Assembly (NCBI GenBank): GCA_013398275.1
Contig: VZSE01002180.1
Span: forward strand, 559,915-623,914
Length of the DNA stretch: 64,000 nt
Direction of reading: 5' to 3'
Source of the DNA: Promerops cafer
Taxonomy: Eukaryota; Chordata; Aves; Passeriformes; Nectariniidae
Of the stretch, positions 10,464 to 22,400 are shown piece by piece. Both the position numbers and the translations under genes were made by a program. Numbering within the stretch: position 1 is the first letter of the stretch; each line of letters opens with the position of its first letter. The notes beneath the pieces are model-generated. The model saw only the letters and a program-made list of their open reading frames with translations. It had not been told where the DNA came from and ran no database searches.

Positions 10464-13400
10464 CTGAAACAGCAAGGGAGGAAAAACAACCGATGGGGAA
10501 GAGAAGCAAAACCCTTGGCAAAACCCACCTGGCGCTGAGTGCCTGCAGCAGTCAGGAGGCTGCTGACCTGAGGGAGAACGGGAATGTCCCACAAACCCGT
10601 CCTGGCCTGGGGAAAGCAGGGCCCCTGTCAGGGCAGCCCCAAGAGGCTTTCAAGAGTGTCATGGCATCCAGCAGCTCCTGCCCACGCCCCCGAGCACCCT
10701 GGTGTCCCGGCAGTGGTGACTCACCACGTTGAACATGGGGTTGTCAAAGCCTTTGTCACTGGCTGGTGCGGGGGACACCGGCTCCTCCAGTCTGTCCCAG
10801 GGCTGGGGCAGGCGCAGGGCAGGCAACCTGGGGAAGAGCTGGGCATCACCATCCACATCCCTCCCATCCCTGCAGCTGCCCCAGCTGAAACCCTGCGTCT
10901 TTGAGAGGTGGATGGGGAAATATACAGGGGCAAAATGTCAGTCTGTTATTGAAATGGGATATTTGTACCCTTTCCCAGGGAAAAGCCACTGTATCCAGCA
11001 GAAATTATTAAGCCTGGAGATCTGGGACCTGCGTTCTGGAGGGAAGAGTTTGCAAAGGCAGACAACTCTAGCACAGGCTTCACTTTGGAGCAATCATTCC
11101 TTCCTGGTGGCCTAAATGAATTGCCACAGAGCTGACACCTGTTCTCACTGCAATCTCAACAAGTGCTAATTACTTTTATCATTACTTTTATCATTACTTT
11201 TATCACGTTATCATTTTTTCATCTTAATCACCATCACTACTAGTATTACTTTCTTCATTATTTTATCCTAAGCGTCCCAGCCACTGAGCACTCCCCTGCA
11301 CTGGGCACCTGCTGCATGTGGGCTCAGCAGCAGGTCCATGCACGTCACCTCAGGAGCTCTGAGGGAAGCTCTGCCAGGCCCCTTTCAGTGGAAATAAGGG
11401 GGACCTGCAGCAGGAGTGGGACAGGCCCAGGGCTCGTGTTCAGCTCTGCCTCCTGTAGCTACACAAAATTCCCTCCTGCTGCTGACAGAGCTGGTTGCCT
11501 GTCCAGCATCCAAAGAAGCATCAGTGAAAGATAAATCATCAAGTAGCAATTATGGGTCTGGGAGTTTTATTTAGAAATTAAATGAAGGCATGGGTTTACT
11601 GCTAGGAAATACCATGCCAGCACATGTCGAGCAGCAGGGCAAGTGGTCCTGGCCAGGGCCACTGCTGCATGGTGACAAAATCCCAGTGGAGGAGGCGGGA
11701 GGGAACAAACAACCTGACTTGAGAGCCTGTGACAGGGCAGCCCCAGCACCGGGGAGCTCAGAGCCCCCTGCCAGACACAGGTGCACTTTGCACATGCAAA
11801 TTTAAGCAGTTCCTGGCCCCTGGGTATCAAGTGTGTAAAGTCAACCCCACTTGCCCACAGCTGGTGAGTGAGACAACCCACAGTGTCTCAGCAGGCAGCC
11901 AGTAAACCCTGCAAAACCCTCCACGAGAGGGTGGGTGCATGTGGGAGGAGCAGAGGTGGGTGCCCCAAGCACCTGCCGTGAGCACTGCTGGGATACCCTA
12001 ATCCCTGCCAGGCCCCATCTCCAAGCTGTGAGGGAAAAAGGTGATGGAGAAGGGGTATTTCTGACTAGCTTCCAGCTGTGGTGCCCTCCCCTGAGACCTG
12101 CACTCCGTGCTCCATGCTATGTGAACAAGCAATGCACAAGAAGCTGCACTTGCTTTGGGATGCTGTCTCTCCCTTTAACAGTTATGAAGCTGTGGGACAA
12201 GTGTTTTGCATTATTTTGATGCATTTCTATTGAGCAGCTGGCAGGTTCAGTCCTCCCCTCCCCAGCATGGCTGCACACTAATGGTGCCAAGGAACAGGAG
12301 ATGTCACCAGGCACCATGACTAGGCTGTGCAGAGCTCCAGCCAAGCTGCAGCAGCCCTGCTCCCACCTGAGAACACTGCATCCTGCCAAGAGGCAGCTCC
12401 TCCTGGTCATGGAGGAGAATGAAGCAACAGTCCCAGGGTACAGAAGTGCCTTTCAGCCACCTCACCTCCAGAAAACCTTGAGGAGCAAGGACAAGTTTTA
12501 AACTGACACAGGGCAGGTTTAGATTAGATATTGGGAACAAACTCTTTACTTTGGGGGCGGTGAGGCACTGGCACAGGGTGCCCAGAGAAGTTGTGGATGC
12601 TCCATCCCTGCAAGTGTTCAAGGCCAGGCTGGCTGGGGCTCTGAGAAAAACCTCTAGTGAAAGGTGTTGCTGGCTATGGCAGGGGGTTGGAACTAGATGA
12701 TCTTTGAGGTCCTTCCAAGCCAAACCACGCTGTGGTTCTATGAACAGTGATGTTGGGGGTAGCAGGCTGCCAGGCCATGCCCCTCTCCGTGGGAGCTCTG
12801 GGCAGCACCGTGTGTCCCTGTGTGCCAGGCTGGAAGGACAGCCTGGGCTGGCAGCTGCTCCCAAGCAGAGGCAGCCTGAATATTTGCTGCTGGCAGAAGC
12901 CACATCCTTACCTCAGCTTTCCCTTTCTGTAGAGAAAGAGGATCCCTCCAAGGAACAGGAGACTGAAGAGCAGCCCCATGACTGTCCCCGCTGCGATCCT
13001 GCTCACTGGGTGGCTCCCCACTTGCCCGCTGGCAGTGCTGCCAGTGGCCACTTCCATTTTGCCACTAGAAATGCCAAGAGCTTCACCTGGGAAGAAAGAG
13101 GGATGAGGATTGTACAGGGCAACGCATCTCACACCCATGGCAGAGGGAGCCTTCAGCTGGGTCTGGCCCTGCTTGCCTGGTTGATCGCCCTTCCCTGGGA
13201 ACACGGATGGGATTCACAGGTGGATAGACTCAATGGGGACAAGCACCTGTGGGTCTGCCACCCACACAATGACCACCAGGTCCCCTGGCTGTGACCTGTG
13301 TGCCCATCAGCATCTGCCAGCTTCCACTGTCTGCCTCCACAAGCGGCATTCTGGCTGCAGAGCAGCTCTGCAGACAGGGACCTGGGGGCCCTGGCAGGCT

Positions 13401-16400
13401 CCAAGCTGGTCATGGTCAGACATGGCACGGAAGCACACCCGTATCCCAGGCTGCATGAGGAGAACTGCCAGCAGGGCAAGGGAGGTGCCCTTCCACTCTG
13501 CTCTGCCCCACCCTGGTGAGCCACAGCTGGAGCACTGAGCCAGGCTCTTCTCAGCAGCATCCAGTGACAGGGCAAGAGGCAACAGGCAGATACTGAACAT
13601 GGTAAATTCCACTTAAATACCTATATTTATCTAAGTATTTTTATATTAAAAACTAGTTTATTGCTAAGATGGTCAGTTGTGGAGACAGGCTGCAGAGAGA
13701 TGTTGTTGAATCTCCATTCTTAGAGACGTTCAAACCCCACGGGACATGAGGGCTGCTGGCAGGGAATACAAAGCTCTGGCCAGCAGTGGGTCTGGGTGCA
13801 CCTGCAGGGGACCTGCTGAGGAGGACGGGGGCATTACCGTGCTGTGCTATGTTCTCCATGATGTTTGCTGCCAGCTGCTCCGCAGCGGTGCCCGCCTGCG
13901 CTCCTGCTCTGTCATCAATCAGCACAATTTGGATGAGAGGGGTGGTGCTTCGGGACATGATGCCCAGGAAGGTCTGTGCTTTGTGCACCTTGGATATGGC
14001 CATCTGCACGCCAGCGTATTTGGGCTTCCCAAAACACAAGGAGACACATAAAGCCCGTGAGAGGGTAGGAGCAAATTAGTCACATCTCCAGACAGCCACG
14101 ATGGGGGCAGCTGCAAGGCCCACCCGAATCTTCATGTGAGCCCCACCACAGAGCTGCCATCCCTGTCACAGCGGTGCCGTTGCATTTCCCAGAGGAGAGG
14201 CTTGTACGTCCCCTCTCTCCCAAGCTGTGACCAGCACCCAGCAGGCAATGAGCCCCCGTGGAGGAGAGCATGCTGAGAAAGCAATCTTGTGTATCACACC
14301 CATTAAAATCTGTATTAAGACGTGTGGCTGTAAGGAGGGCAGGCAGACAGCTGTCAGCTCAGGATCAATAGAGCAATACTCTGGTATCGAACCTCCCAGT
14401 GCAATGCAGGGCACACCTCCTCCCCCAGCAGCCCCTGGCAAAGAGGAGGGATGTCATGTTGTGTCTGACAAGCAGCATGAAGTGATGCTCTGTAGAGCAT
14501 CTGAGAGCTGACCAGTGCCAGTCACCCACCCAGTGCTTGCCTACTGGGGAGTGGAAAAGCAGCTCAGCGTTGGCCAGAGGCCAGGGAATGCCCTGCTGCA
14601 GGTTTGCATGACCCCAGCTGCGTGTGCTGAGCTCCCATGGGACCTAGACCTCATCTCCTCTGTTTTCTAGAGCAGGGTGGCCAGCAAGCCCCCCTGCATC
14701 CTTCCCCACTGCATGTCAGCAGCTCTTCCTGCCCTGAGCTGAACGGGTGGTGGGTGAACAGGGTGGCAGGGAACAAGGGAGCCAGCACCCACAGCAAGCG
14801 GGAACATCCAAGAGGTCACACGGGGAAGGTGGGCCCTGCAGGGTGGTGGGGAGTGAGCTGCACCCCTGGCATCGCTGGGACTGCATGCCCGCCCCAGACA
14901 GTCCCACAGGCATCAAGTCATTGGCAGATGTGGCCAGTGGCTTGTGGCTTCATTAGCCCCTCCCAATATGACAGGCTGGTATACCTGGCTAAGCAACTCT
15001 TGGACCAATCTGTCCTGGTACTTCTGCAGGTCAAAATCAGGAGTGAAATCCAGGTTAATGGTGGCCCCTGCAGACAGACATCAAACTATCACCACGTGTG
15101 GGCAGAGAGCAGCCATGGCAGCACAGCTCTGACTGCCACGAAAGGCACTGGGGACCCTCTGGTACCCTGGGCAACTGGTCTGGCTGGGCTCAGAGAGGAA
15201 TCTCCCTTGCTGGTCTTTTTGTCAGCTAGGTTTGATGAAAGGCTTTTTCCAACATATTCTGGAGAGAAGCTTTCCCTGGAAAGTTTTCTCCAACTTATCC
15301 CTCTGGGAAGCTCTTCCTATCCCTGGTTTTGGGTCCATAAGGCTGTGGTGCAGCAGCACTACCCTAGCTTTGGGAAGAAGGCTGAGAGGAGGGAACACCT
15401 GTGCTCCCTGCACCACTGCACTGCAGTCATGGAGACAAATATTTTCCTGGGAAAAAATACAATTAAGCATTTGCTGAAATTTTAAATTGTCCTTAAGATT
15501 GTAAGGGACTGTGCTTTTAGGAACATGTTGGAGAAACATACGGTGCCATTTTAATGGATTTGGTATGACATACCAAATACTGGATACCAAGCATCCAGGT
15601 ACAGTTGGGCATGAAAAATTACCCCTAGCGATATTTCATGCAGATTAGTGGAGGAGCACCCATTGCAGAGAGGACACTGTCAATCTGCATGCTTTTATTT
15701 TAAATGAAATTAAACAAGCTGGCTGTTGGCAAGCTGACATTACAGTGGAAAAGGTTGCATTTTCTCTGCGTGTTTTTGGCTGCATAAACTCAGCAGAGCC
15801 CTATTAGCTTGACGAGCTGTGACATCCTGACAGGATAAACCAGAAGCAGGGACAAAGGGCTGCAACTCAGAACCAGCTCCCAAAAGCCAGGATCTCTTCA
15901 GAGAGACATGCTGGGAAGGTGGCACGATGGGATCTGCACAAGGGACCCACAGACGGGACCCTTGGCAGCAGTGATACAGCAAAACTTCAGTTTACAACCA
16001 GCAGCAAGCACCCCCTGCACCCAACTTTCCCCCATGGAGCCAGAGGAAGCAGGCTGAGGCAGCTGGCATGGCAGGGACAAGGAATAGGGCCGCGTCCCCC
16101 ACTCACCACAGACCCCACAGCAGTGGCCAAGGGGCTGCAAAGGGCTCTGGCACGCTGGCTCTGGGCACTGCCTCCCTGATGCCCTGAGCAGGGCTGCGCA
16201 GATGCGAGGGCCATCCTAGAGGAGAGCAGGGCAGCGTCAGTCCCTCACCCCTCAAACTGCACTGGAGCCCCCAAAATGGGAAAGGGAAGACTCACCGGGG
16301 CGTTCCCGCAGGCACAGCCAGACTTATCAGGACAGCCAGTGCCTGTCACCTGGAGAGTGCCATTGCCATGAAACTGCAGCGGGGCGGAGGGGCCCCCCAG

Positions 16401-19400
16401 GTACCCAGCCCAGGATGATGGAGTGCTCAGCTCCTGTGCAGGGAAGAGCAGCAAAGTGGGTGAGTATCCCAGGACAGGTCCCAGTGCTGTCCCCAGGCAC
16501 CCAGCCATGCTGCTGGGCCACCTGGTGTCACATCTGATGGCCATCACTGGGCAGCCCCACTGCAGGCAGTGATGCAGCAGGAAAACCCTGCCAATACAGC
16601 CATTCCATCTTTTCCCCTGGACCAACAGAAAAACTCTCTCTAAAACCAAAAACAATGACAATGAGATGGCTGGGCCTTTTCTTCTTTTGCTTTCCATCTT
16701 TCTGCTGGCTCAGAGAATTCAAGTTACCAACTTTTCACTACTGGGAGGAAGGGGGCTGGATCTGAGCTGTTTTCCTTCTATCTGGGAAGAATTTCTATGT
16801 GCTTGGCATTAGCAAAGGCTGGGCTGGACTGACCAGCCTCATCCTGCCAAGTCACTGGTGATTCCCTCACCCACTCTCTTCCACAGGAAGTGTCCCCACG
16901 CTCTGGCACAGCAGGCAGATTTTTCAGGCCCTGGGGTGAAATAGTCATCACAGAGCACAGAGTAGGCTGGCTACAAAGGGATAGAGAAGCTCATACGGTC
17001 AGTTCTTAGGAAATATGCTATGATCATAAAAAGTGCCTTCTCCTTCCATCTCATTGCTCAGCAGCAGCCCTTGCCCTGAGGGACAGCCAGCAGTGGTCCC
17101 TGGGGGTGATGGTATGCTGTGGGGCAGTCTGAGGCATCAGCAGGACCAGCATCACTCTGAGCACCCAAGAGCATCCACCTCTGCATCCCTGGGGCTATGT
17201 GGGCCTGGGGTGAGTTCCACTGGGGCGCTGCCTCGTTCAGGCTCGCCTGCACCCGCCTGGGCACAGACTGAGTCTGTTACTCAAAAAGCAGCTACCTAAT
17301 GCCTGGCCCCAAAATGGCAGATCCCAGCCAGCACAGCAGTAGAAATAATAAATAACTTATGAAACGCCTGCCGCATCTCCCACTCCTGGAAGGAGCCTGT
17401 GTTTACTGCTGCAGCGCCTGTGATCTTCTGCTCCTCCGACCAGGAGGGACAGGGCTCGTGGGGAGCCTGATTCCCGGGCTGAGGCACAGCAGGCTGCCAG
17501 CACTTCTATAATTATCCCTCCAATCAATTAAAGAGCAGTGCTGAAGCAAAGCTGGGAGATGATCACTGGGCCACAGGCCATGTTAAGGTCAGGGGCAGGA
17601 GGGAGGTGTCTCCAGAGGGTCCCTGAGCAGCACGGCTGCAGACACGTGCCTGGGAAGGGAGCGACCCCAGGGAGCCAGAGAAGCTGCCATTTGCTGGTGG
17701 TTTGACCTGTGCATATTGGCCCTTTTCTAAACATGCACAGTGAGACAGCCTGCACTCCCACACTGCAGGGAGGGAGGCGATAACAAACTGGTTGATGCAA
17801 AAAGCCATCGAGGCCATCCACAGCAGCAGCAGCAGCAGCAGCAGCTCATGATGCTGCAGCCCCACGGGGGTGCCCCATCTCCCTGTGCAGCGCTGCTCCC
17901 TCATCTCCAGCTGCTCCTTCCTCGGGGCTGTGGTGAGAAGGTGTCAAGCCAGTTTCTCGTCCTCCCCAGCTTACCTGGCCCATGACAGAGATGCTGCGGA
18001 GGTGAATCACCGGCTGCGATGAGTCAGTGTTTACCCGGAAGGAGGTTTCGGGCTGGAAGATAACATCATCGTAGCGGCACGGGACGCGCTCCACATCCAC
18101 AGAAAAGACGGGCCCACTTGGCTTGAGCTCCCCGCTGGGAAGAACATCCTGCCACAGTGTGGGGTCGAACCACGCGCGGTGCTCAGCATCAGCAAACCTC
18201 ACTGTTCCACCTGGAAAAGGGATAGAAAAGGCTGAGCATGACCCAAACCCAAATCCAAAGCCCCAGCAGATGCATCTGGGTCGGTAAAACCAAGCACTGT
18301 CTGGCCTGAAGTGAAGGATCTCACCCTGTGGGCAGGGAGCCAAGGGCTGGCCCTGGCATCACCCTCATGGGCAGCCACTGCAGGCATTTCCCAGAGCTTG
18401 GCAAAGCTTCCCAGAACTCAGGGCTGGGGTCTCAGCCCAAATCCCACATCTGGCTGCAGGCCTCTAGGCCCAGATCCCACAGGATATTTTTTCCCCATTT
18501 TTTAAACTCACCCTTCTGGTTAAGGAGGAAAACATCTGCCTGAATGCTGACTAACAGCTAAACCTGATAAAAATGGGTATGATAATTCATGTCCCAGTTT
18601 CCCAGCAGCCTGGCAGGTCTGCAGAAGTATGACCAGCCCTGTTCCCTGCAGCAGGTAACCCCAAAGCCAGTGCCCCAATTAACTATCAATTATTTAACCA
18701 TTTCCCTGCTGGTTAGTCTCATCATGCAGTGCCCTGATTCGTTCTCTCCCTTCCCAGCAGCTGAACATTTACCAATTCAGCCAGCATGCAGGTACTTAGT
18801 GACTGAATTATTTGCATTCATTTTGAAATCATGCTTTAAAGAAGTCCATTTGTGAAAGTTGTCCCAGAAACGCCAGCTGATTTCAGAAGAGCAGTGCATG
18901 GTCAGCAGGAAAAGCCTAGTGCCAAGCACAGATGCCAGAGCATCCCTGCTGGAGGGCAAACAGCCCCAAAACAAAAAAATGATAGGGATGAAGGATTTCA
19001 GAGTGGCTCCAGACAGTCTTAAGCTACAATCCTTCCTCTGGGGAGACTGATTTAGACTTTTTCTGCCTTTCTTCTCTTTTTTTNGCCAGCTTGCTGTGAT
19101 GGCCATGGTTTGGCTCACCAATATGTAACTCCTGACTGGTTTTCTTTAGAAACACCATGGCAGAGAAAACAAGGGCTTTGATGTGGCTACATGCTTAACA
19201 GGCAGGGGAAAATACAAACAATATTTGCCTCTCTGCTACAACTTCAAAGGCTTCCCTACTATAATTACCTTTTTAGAAGACAGGTGATCTAGGAGGAAAA
19301 AAATACCTGATGTGAGGGAGGTCATCAAAGAAAAGGTAAGTATAGAAGAGGAGTGATNTGCAAGCACAGGTGCTCTGGTTGAATGCTTCCTTCCCTGTAG

Positions 19401-22400
19401 AGGAACTAAAAAGTTACTTGCCACTGAAAGCATAGGGTAGCTCTTAAGCACCCAAAATACAGCTCCCTAGAAAACAGCTTTCAGATAATAGCAGGCACCA
19501 ATGACACAAACCTGCTGGGTCAGCCATGGGCTGGAGGTGGGGCGGGGAGGGGAGNNNNNNNNNNNNNNNNNNNNNNNNNNNNNNNNNNNNNNNNNNNNNN
19601 NNNNNNNNNNNNNNNNNNNNNNNNNNNNNNNNNNNNNNNNNNNNNNNNNNNNNNNNNNNNNNNNNNNNNNNNNNNNNNNNNAGGTAAGTATAGAAGAGGA
19701 GTGATTCACTTTGCTCTAGGGTAGGACCTTTGTAGAGGTATTGGGCTGAATTTGCATGATTCATCACAGGCTGATGGGGTGCCTGGTTTGGGCACTAAAT
19801 ACCTGAGTCACAGCCTGGATCCCAGCTGCCATCGAAAGCTGTGAATGCTGCACCAGCTGCCAGCACGAATTCTCCATTCAGGGGCAGGTACTAGATGAAG
19901 GGATGCAGAGTGTTACTGTCCTGCTGCCAGCCACCCAGGCTTGTAATCAAATAACACTGCTAATTATTAGGCTGCCTATTACACTCACAGTCTCCGAGGC
20001 ACTTTACAGTTGTCAGGAGCTACCCTTACTGTGCCCCATGTACATGGGAAAGGATCAGCTCCGGGTTTTACGGATGGGGATCCTGCAATGGGGAGAGGCA
20101 GTGTGACGTTATCTTCCATAACACAGAAAAGCATTCAGAGAAGCAAGAAAAGGAAAAAGCAAATTAAGCTCCTTGACAGTTTCTTCCTCCTCTTGTACAT
20201 GCTCGGACCAGCTCAGGAATGGATTTATACCCGGTTGGAACACCAAGAAAAGCCCAACCTTACTCTGCAAGTGCCAGAGGCCCCCTCACTTAATGGGTTC
20301 CCACCTCCAGGGGCTGTGCTTGCCCCACAAAATATAAATCAGGGGCCCAGGCTATGCTTGGTACCTTGGTACAGTGTCAGGTAGTGAATTCACATTGAGC
20401 ACAAGCTCAGGGAAGCACACAGTGGCATTTGGAGCAGCTTGCCATAGCAACTCTTCTTGTTGGGTAGGACACCACCAGCAGGTAGTCAGGGTCATGGTAC
20501 TGACCTGGCTTCAGCCTGCAGGGCCCACCCATTGACTAACCTCAACAGGCACAGCTCTGCCATTGAAACCTTTTCAGCAAGAAACTGTGGCCACCTGGGT
20601 CACCAGCCAGCACTGCTAACTTTGGGACAGGCCCTGGCAAATTATTGACTCAGGCAACTCATTCACAGCAAACAGGTTATTCAGCCCAGCCCATCTTATA
20701 TTACATTTAGAAATTGCAGAGGCAAAGTCATGGTTTCTCCCAATATTTTAGAGTCAGTGATGCTCAAGGCACCCTCCTTTAATTTGGTCTATCCAGTGTT
20801 TCAGCATCACTCCCCAACAGCAGCTGAAAGCCCTGCAGGACTGAGTTATGCCAACGTTCAGGGTCTGGTGCTCAGGCAAAAGAAGTTAAATGGGATTTTA
20901 AGGTTTTATCTACTTAACTGGTCTTTAAATATGTATGTAGGTTAGAGAAGACAAGACTTTTAACTGACTGCTGCAGGTGGCTGTGACAGCTCTCTGTCCC
21001 TGGCCAGTCTTGCCTGAGAATGCTCAGTCCCACTCAGAAGCCACCATGGGGAAGGCATGGGGGAGGTGGACAAGACAAAACGCTCATCACCCCCAAACTG
21101 CAGGTAGGCACCTGTTAAGAAGTTTAGTGCCTTGTTGGTGCAGTACTTTGAAGGCCTTAGCCCTGGTGCCCCTCTTGGTTCAGGAATCATGAGAAGCCAG
21201 GATAGAGAGCAGAAGGTGGCTGCCACCAAGAAGAGTGCCACAGTGCTCCTCTGCACCATCTGCTTGGGACCCAGCAATGCCATACATTGGGCTGGACAAG
21301 AGGGGATGACGCTGGGAATAACTGAGGTTGGGGCAGCACGTGCCCCCAGGGTTTGGAGTCTCCCCTCCAGCCCAGAAGAAGCCTTTGCCTATGGACACTG
21401 CTCTATCAGACCACAGCCTGTGTCCTGCCATCAGGTTCTCTGAATTTCCATTACTTTTGAGTAGAGGAAATTTGTCCAATACTGAAGCACTGAAAAAGGC
21501 TGAAAGGTCTGCCAGGATACAGAAGGTATCGTGTCCTTTAGCTGCGGATGAAAAAGCCATCAAAACATGTCTGTTTTGAGGCTCAGGACTTGGCCTGCAT
21601 TCAGCTGAGTGAGGGCACTGCTACCAGCTTCAACCACAAAATGCTGTACTTCACTTCAAGCGCCCTGGCTTGTTTTCCTGTGCTCTCAGGCAGGAGCGGG
21701 CGATGGGACATTTTGGAGCAGTCAGCTGTCGCCCGTGCTCAGACCAGTGCCAGCAGCACTGCCAGCCCAGCCCCTTCTTCCAGACTGGCTGGGCCATTGC
21801 AGCCTGGAGCCCCTGGGCTCTTGCCCGGTTTGCAGGCTGGCCCGCTGGGGCCGGCTGTGCACAGCAGGGCCAGGCAGGAAGGGTGGCCAGCTGGCTGCTG
21901 GGGCACATCTGAGCTGCTCGGTGTGGGGCTTTGGATGGGATGCAGCAGATCCTTTCACCAGCACAGGGCACCAGCTCTTCACAGCAGTCAGCTCTGGGCA
22001 CTCAGACCCAAAGCTGCAGGGATATTTGGGTGGAAGAAGGAAAATCAGGCAGCAGTGGCTGGTGAGGGGGATGGTTACACAGCAGGACCATGATTGGTCT
22101 CCGCTTGCTTTCCCAGGCTGCTGAAGTTGGCATCTGTGAGTGTTGTGGCTGGATCAAGACCACTGGGTTGGGAAGTCCCTGCTCTCATCCCTGCCTGCCT
22201 GACAGCTCTCTCCCCTGTAGTTACCACTTTGACTATAGCCATGGGTCAGAACTTCCCAAACACCCTGTGATGACCATGCAGGACAAAAGAAGCTTTTGTG
22301 TCCAAGGGGATTGTTCATTCAGACATTCACAAACTAACTAGGGGAGAAGGAAAACACGTAAAGGATTCACGTGGTGGGGCTGAGTTCAGTATGGTAAGAG

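Larger units (their letters stand above)
10828..12911 (-). other. AMN: AMN intron 10
   Basis: 2.08 kb. It contains a tandem 12-mer repeat (11169-11204) and a CR1 3' end inserted antisense to AMN (about 12478-12743). No exon was seen. Confidence 0.8.
18211..19802 (-). other. AMN: AMN intron 4, with assembly gap
   Basis: 1.59 kb including 127 unknown bases (19555-19681), single Ns at 19084 and 19358, and a 24-bp direct repeat on either side of the gap. True intron length is therefore uncertain. Confidence 0.8.

Noticed and set aside
15190..15480. Possible interspersed repeat in AMN intron 7
   Set aside because: It resembles unique sequence. It does not follow the CR1 3' consensus or any element I know.
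14637..15485. 282-codon open frame on the plus strand
   Set aside because: It runs antisense across AMN exon 8 with no recognisable domain. This is expected by chance in GC-rich sequence.
20960..21283. Minus-strand frame with NFLTGAYLQFGGDERFVL near an acceptor-like TTAACAG
   Set aside because: It looked like AMN exon 4 at first, but the real exon 4 is at 19803-19890 and this segment has no fitting donor or phase.
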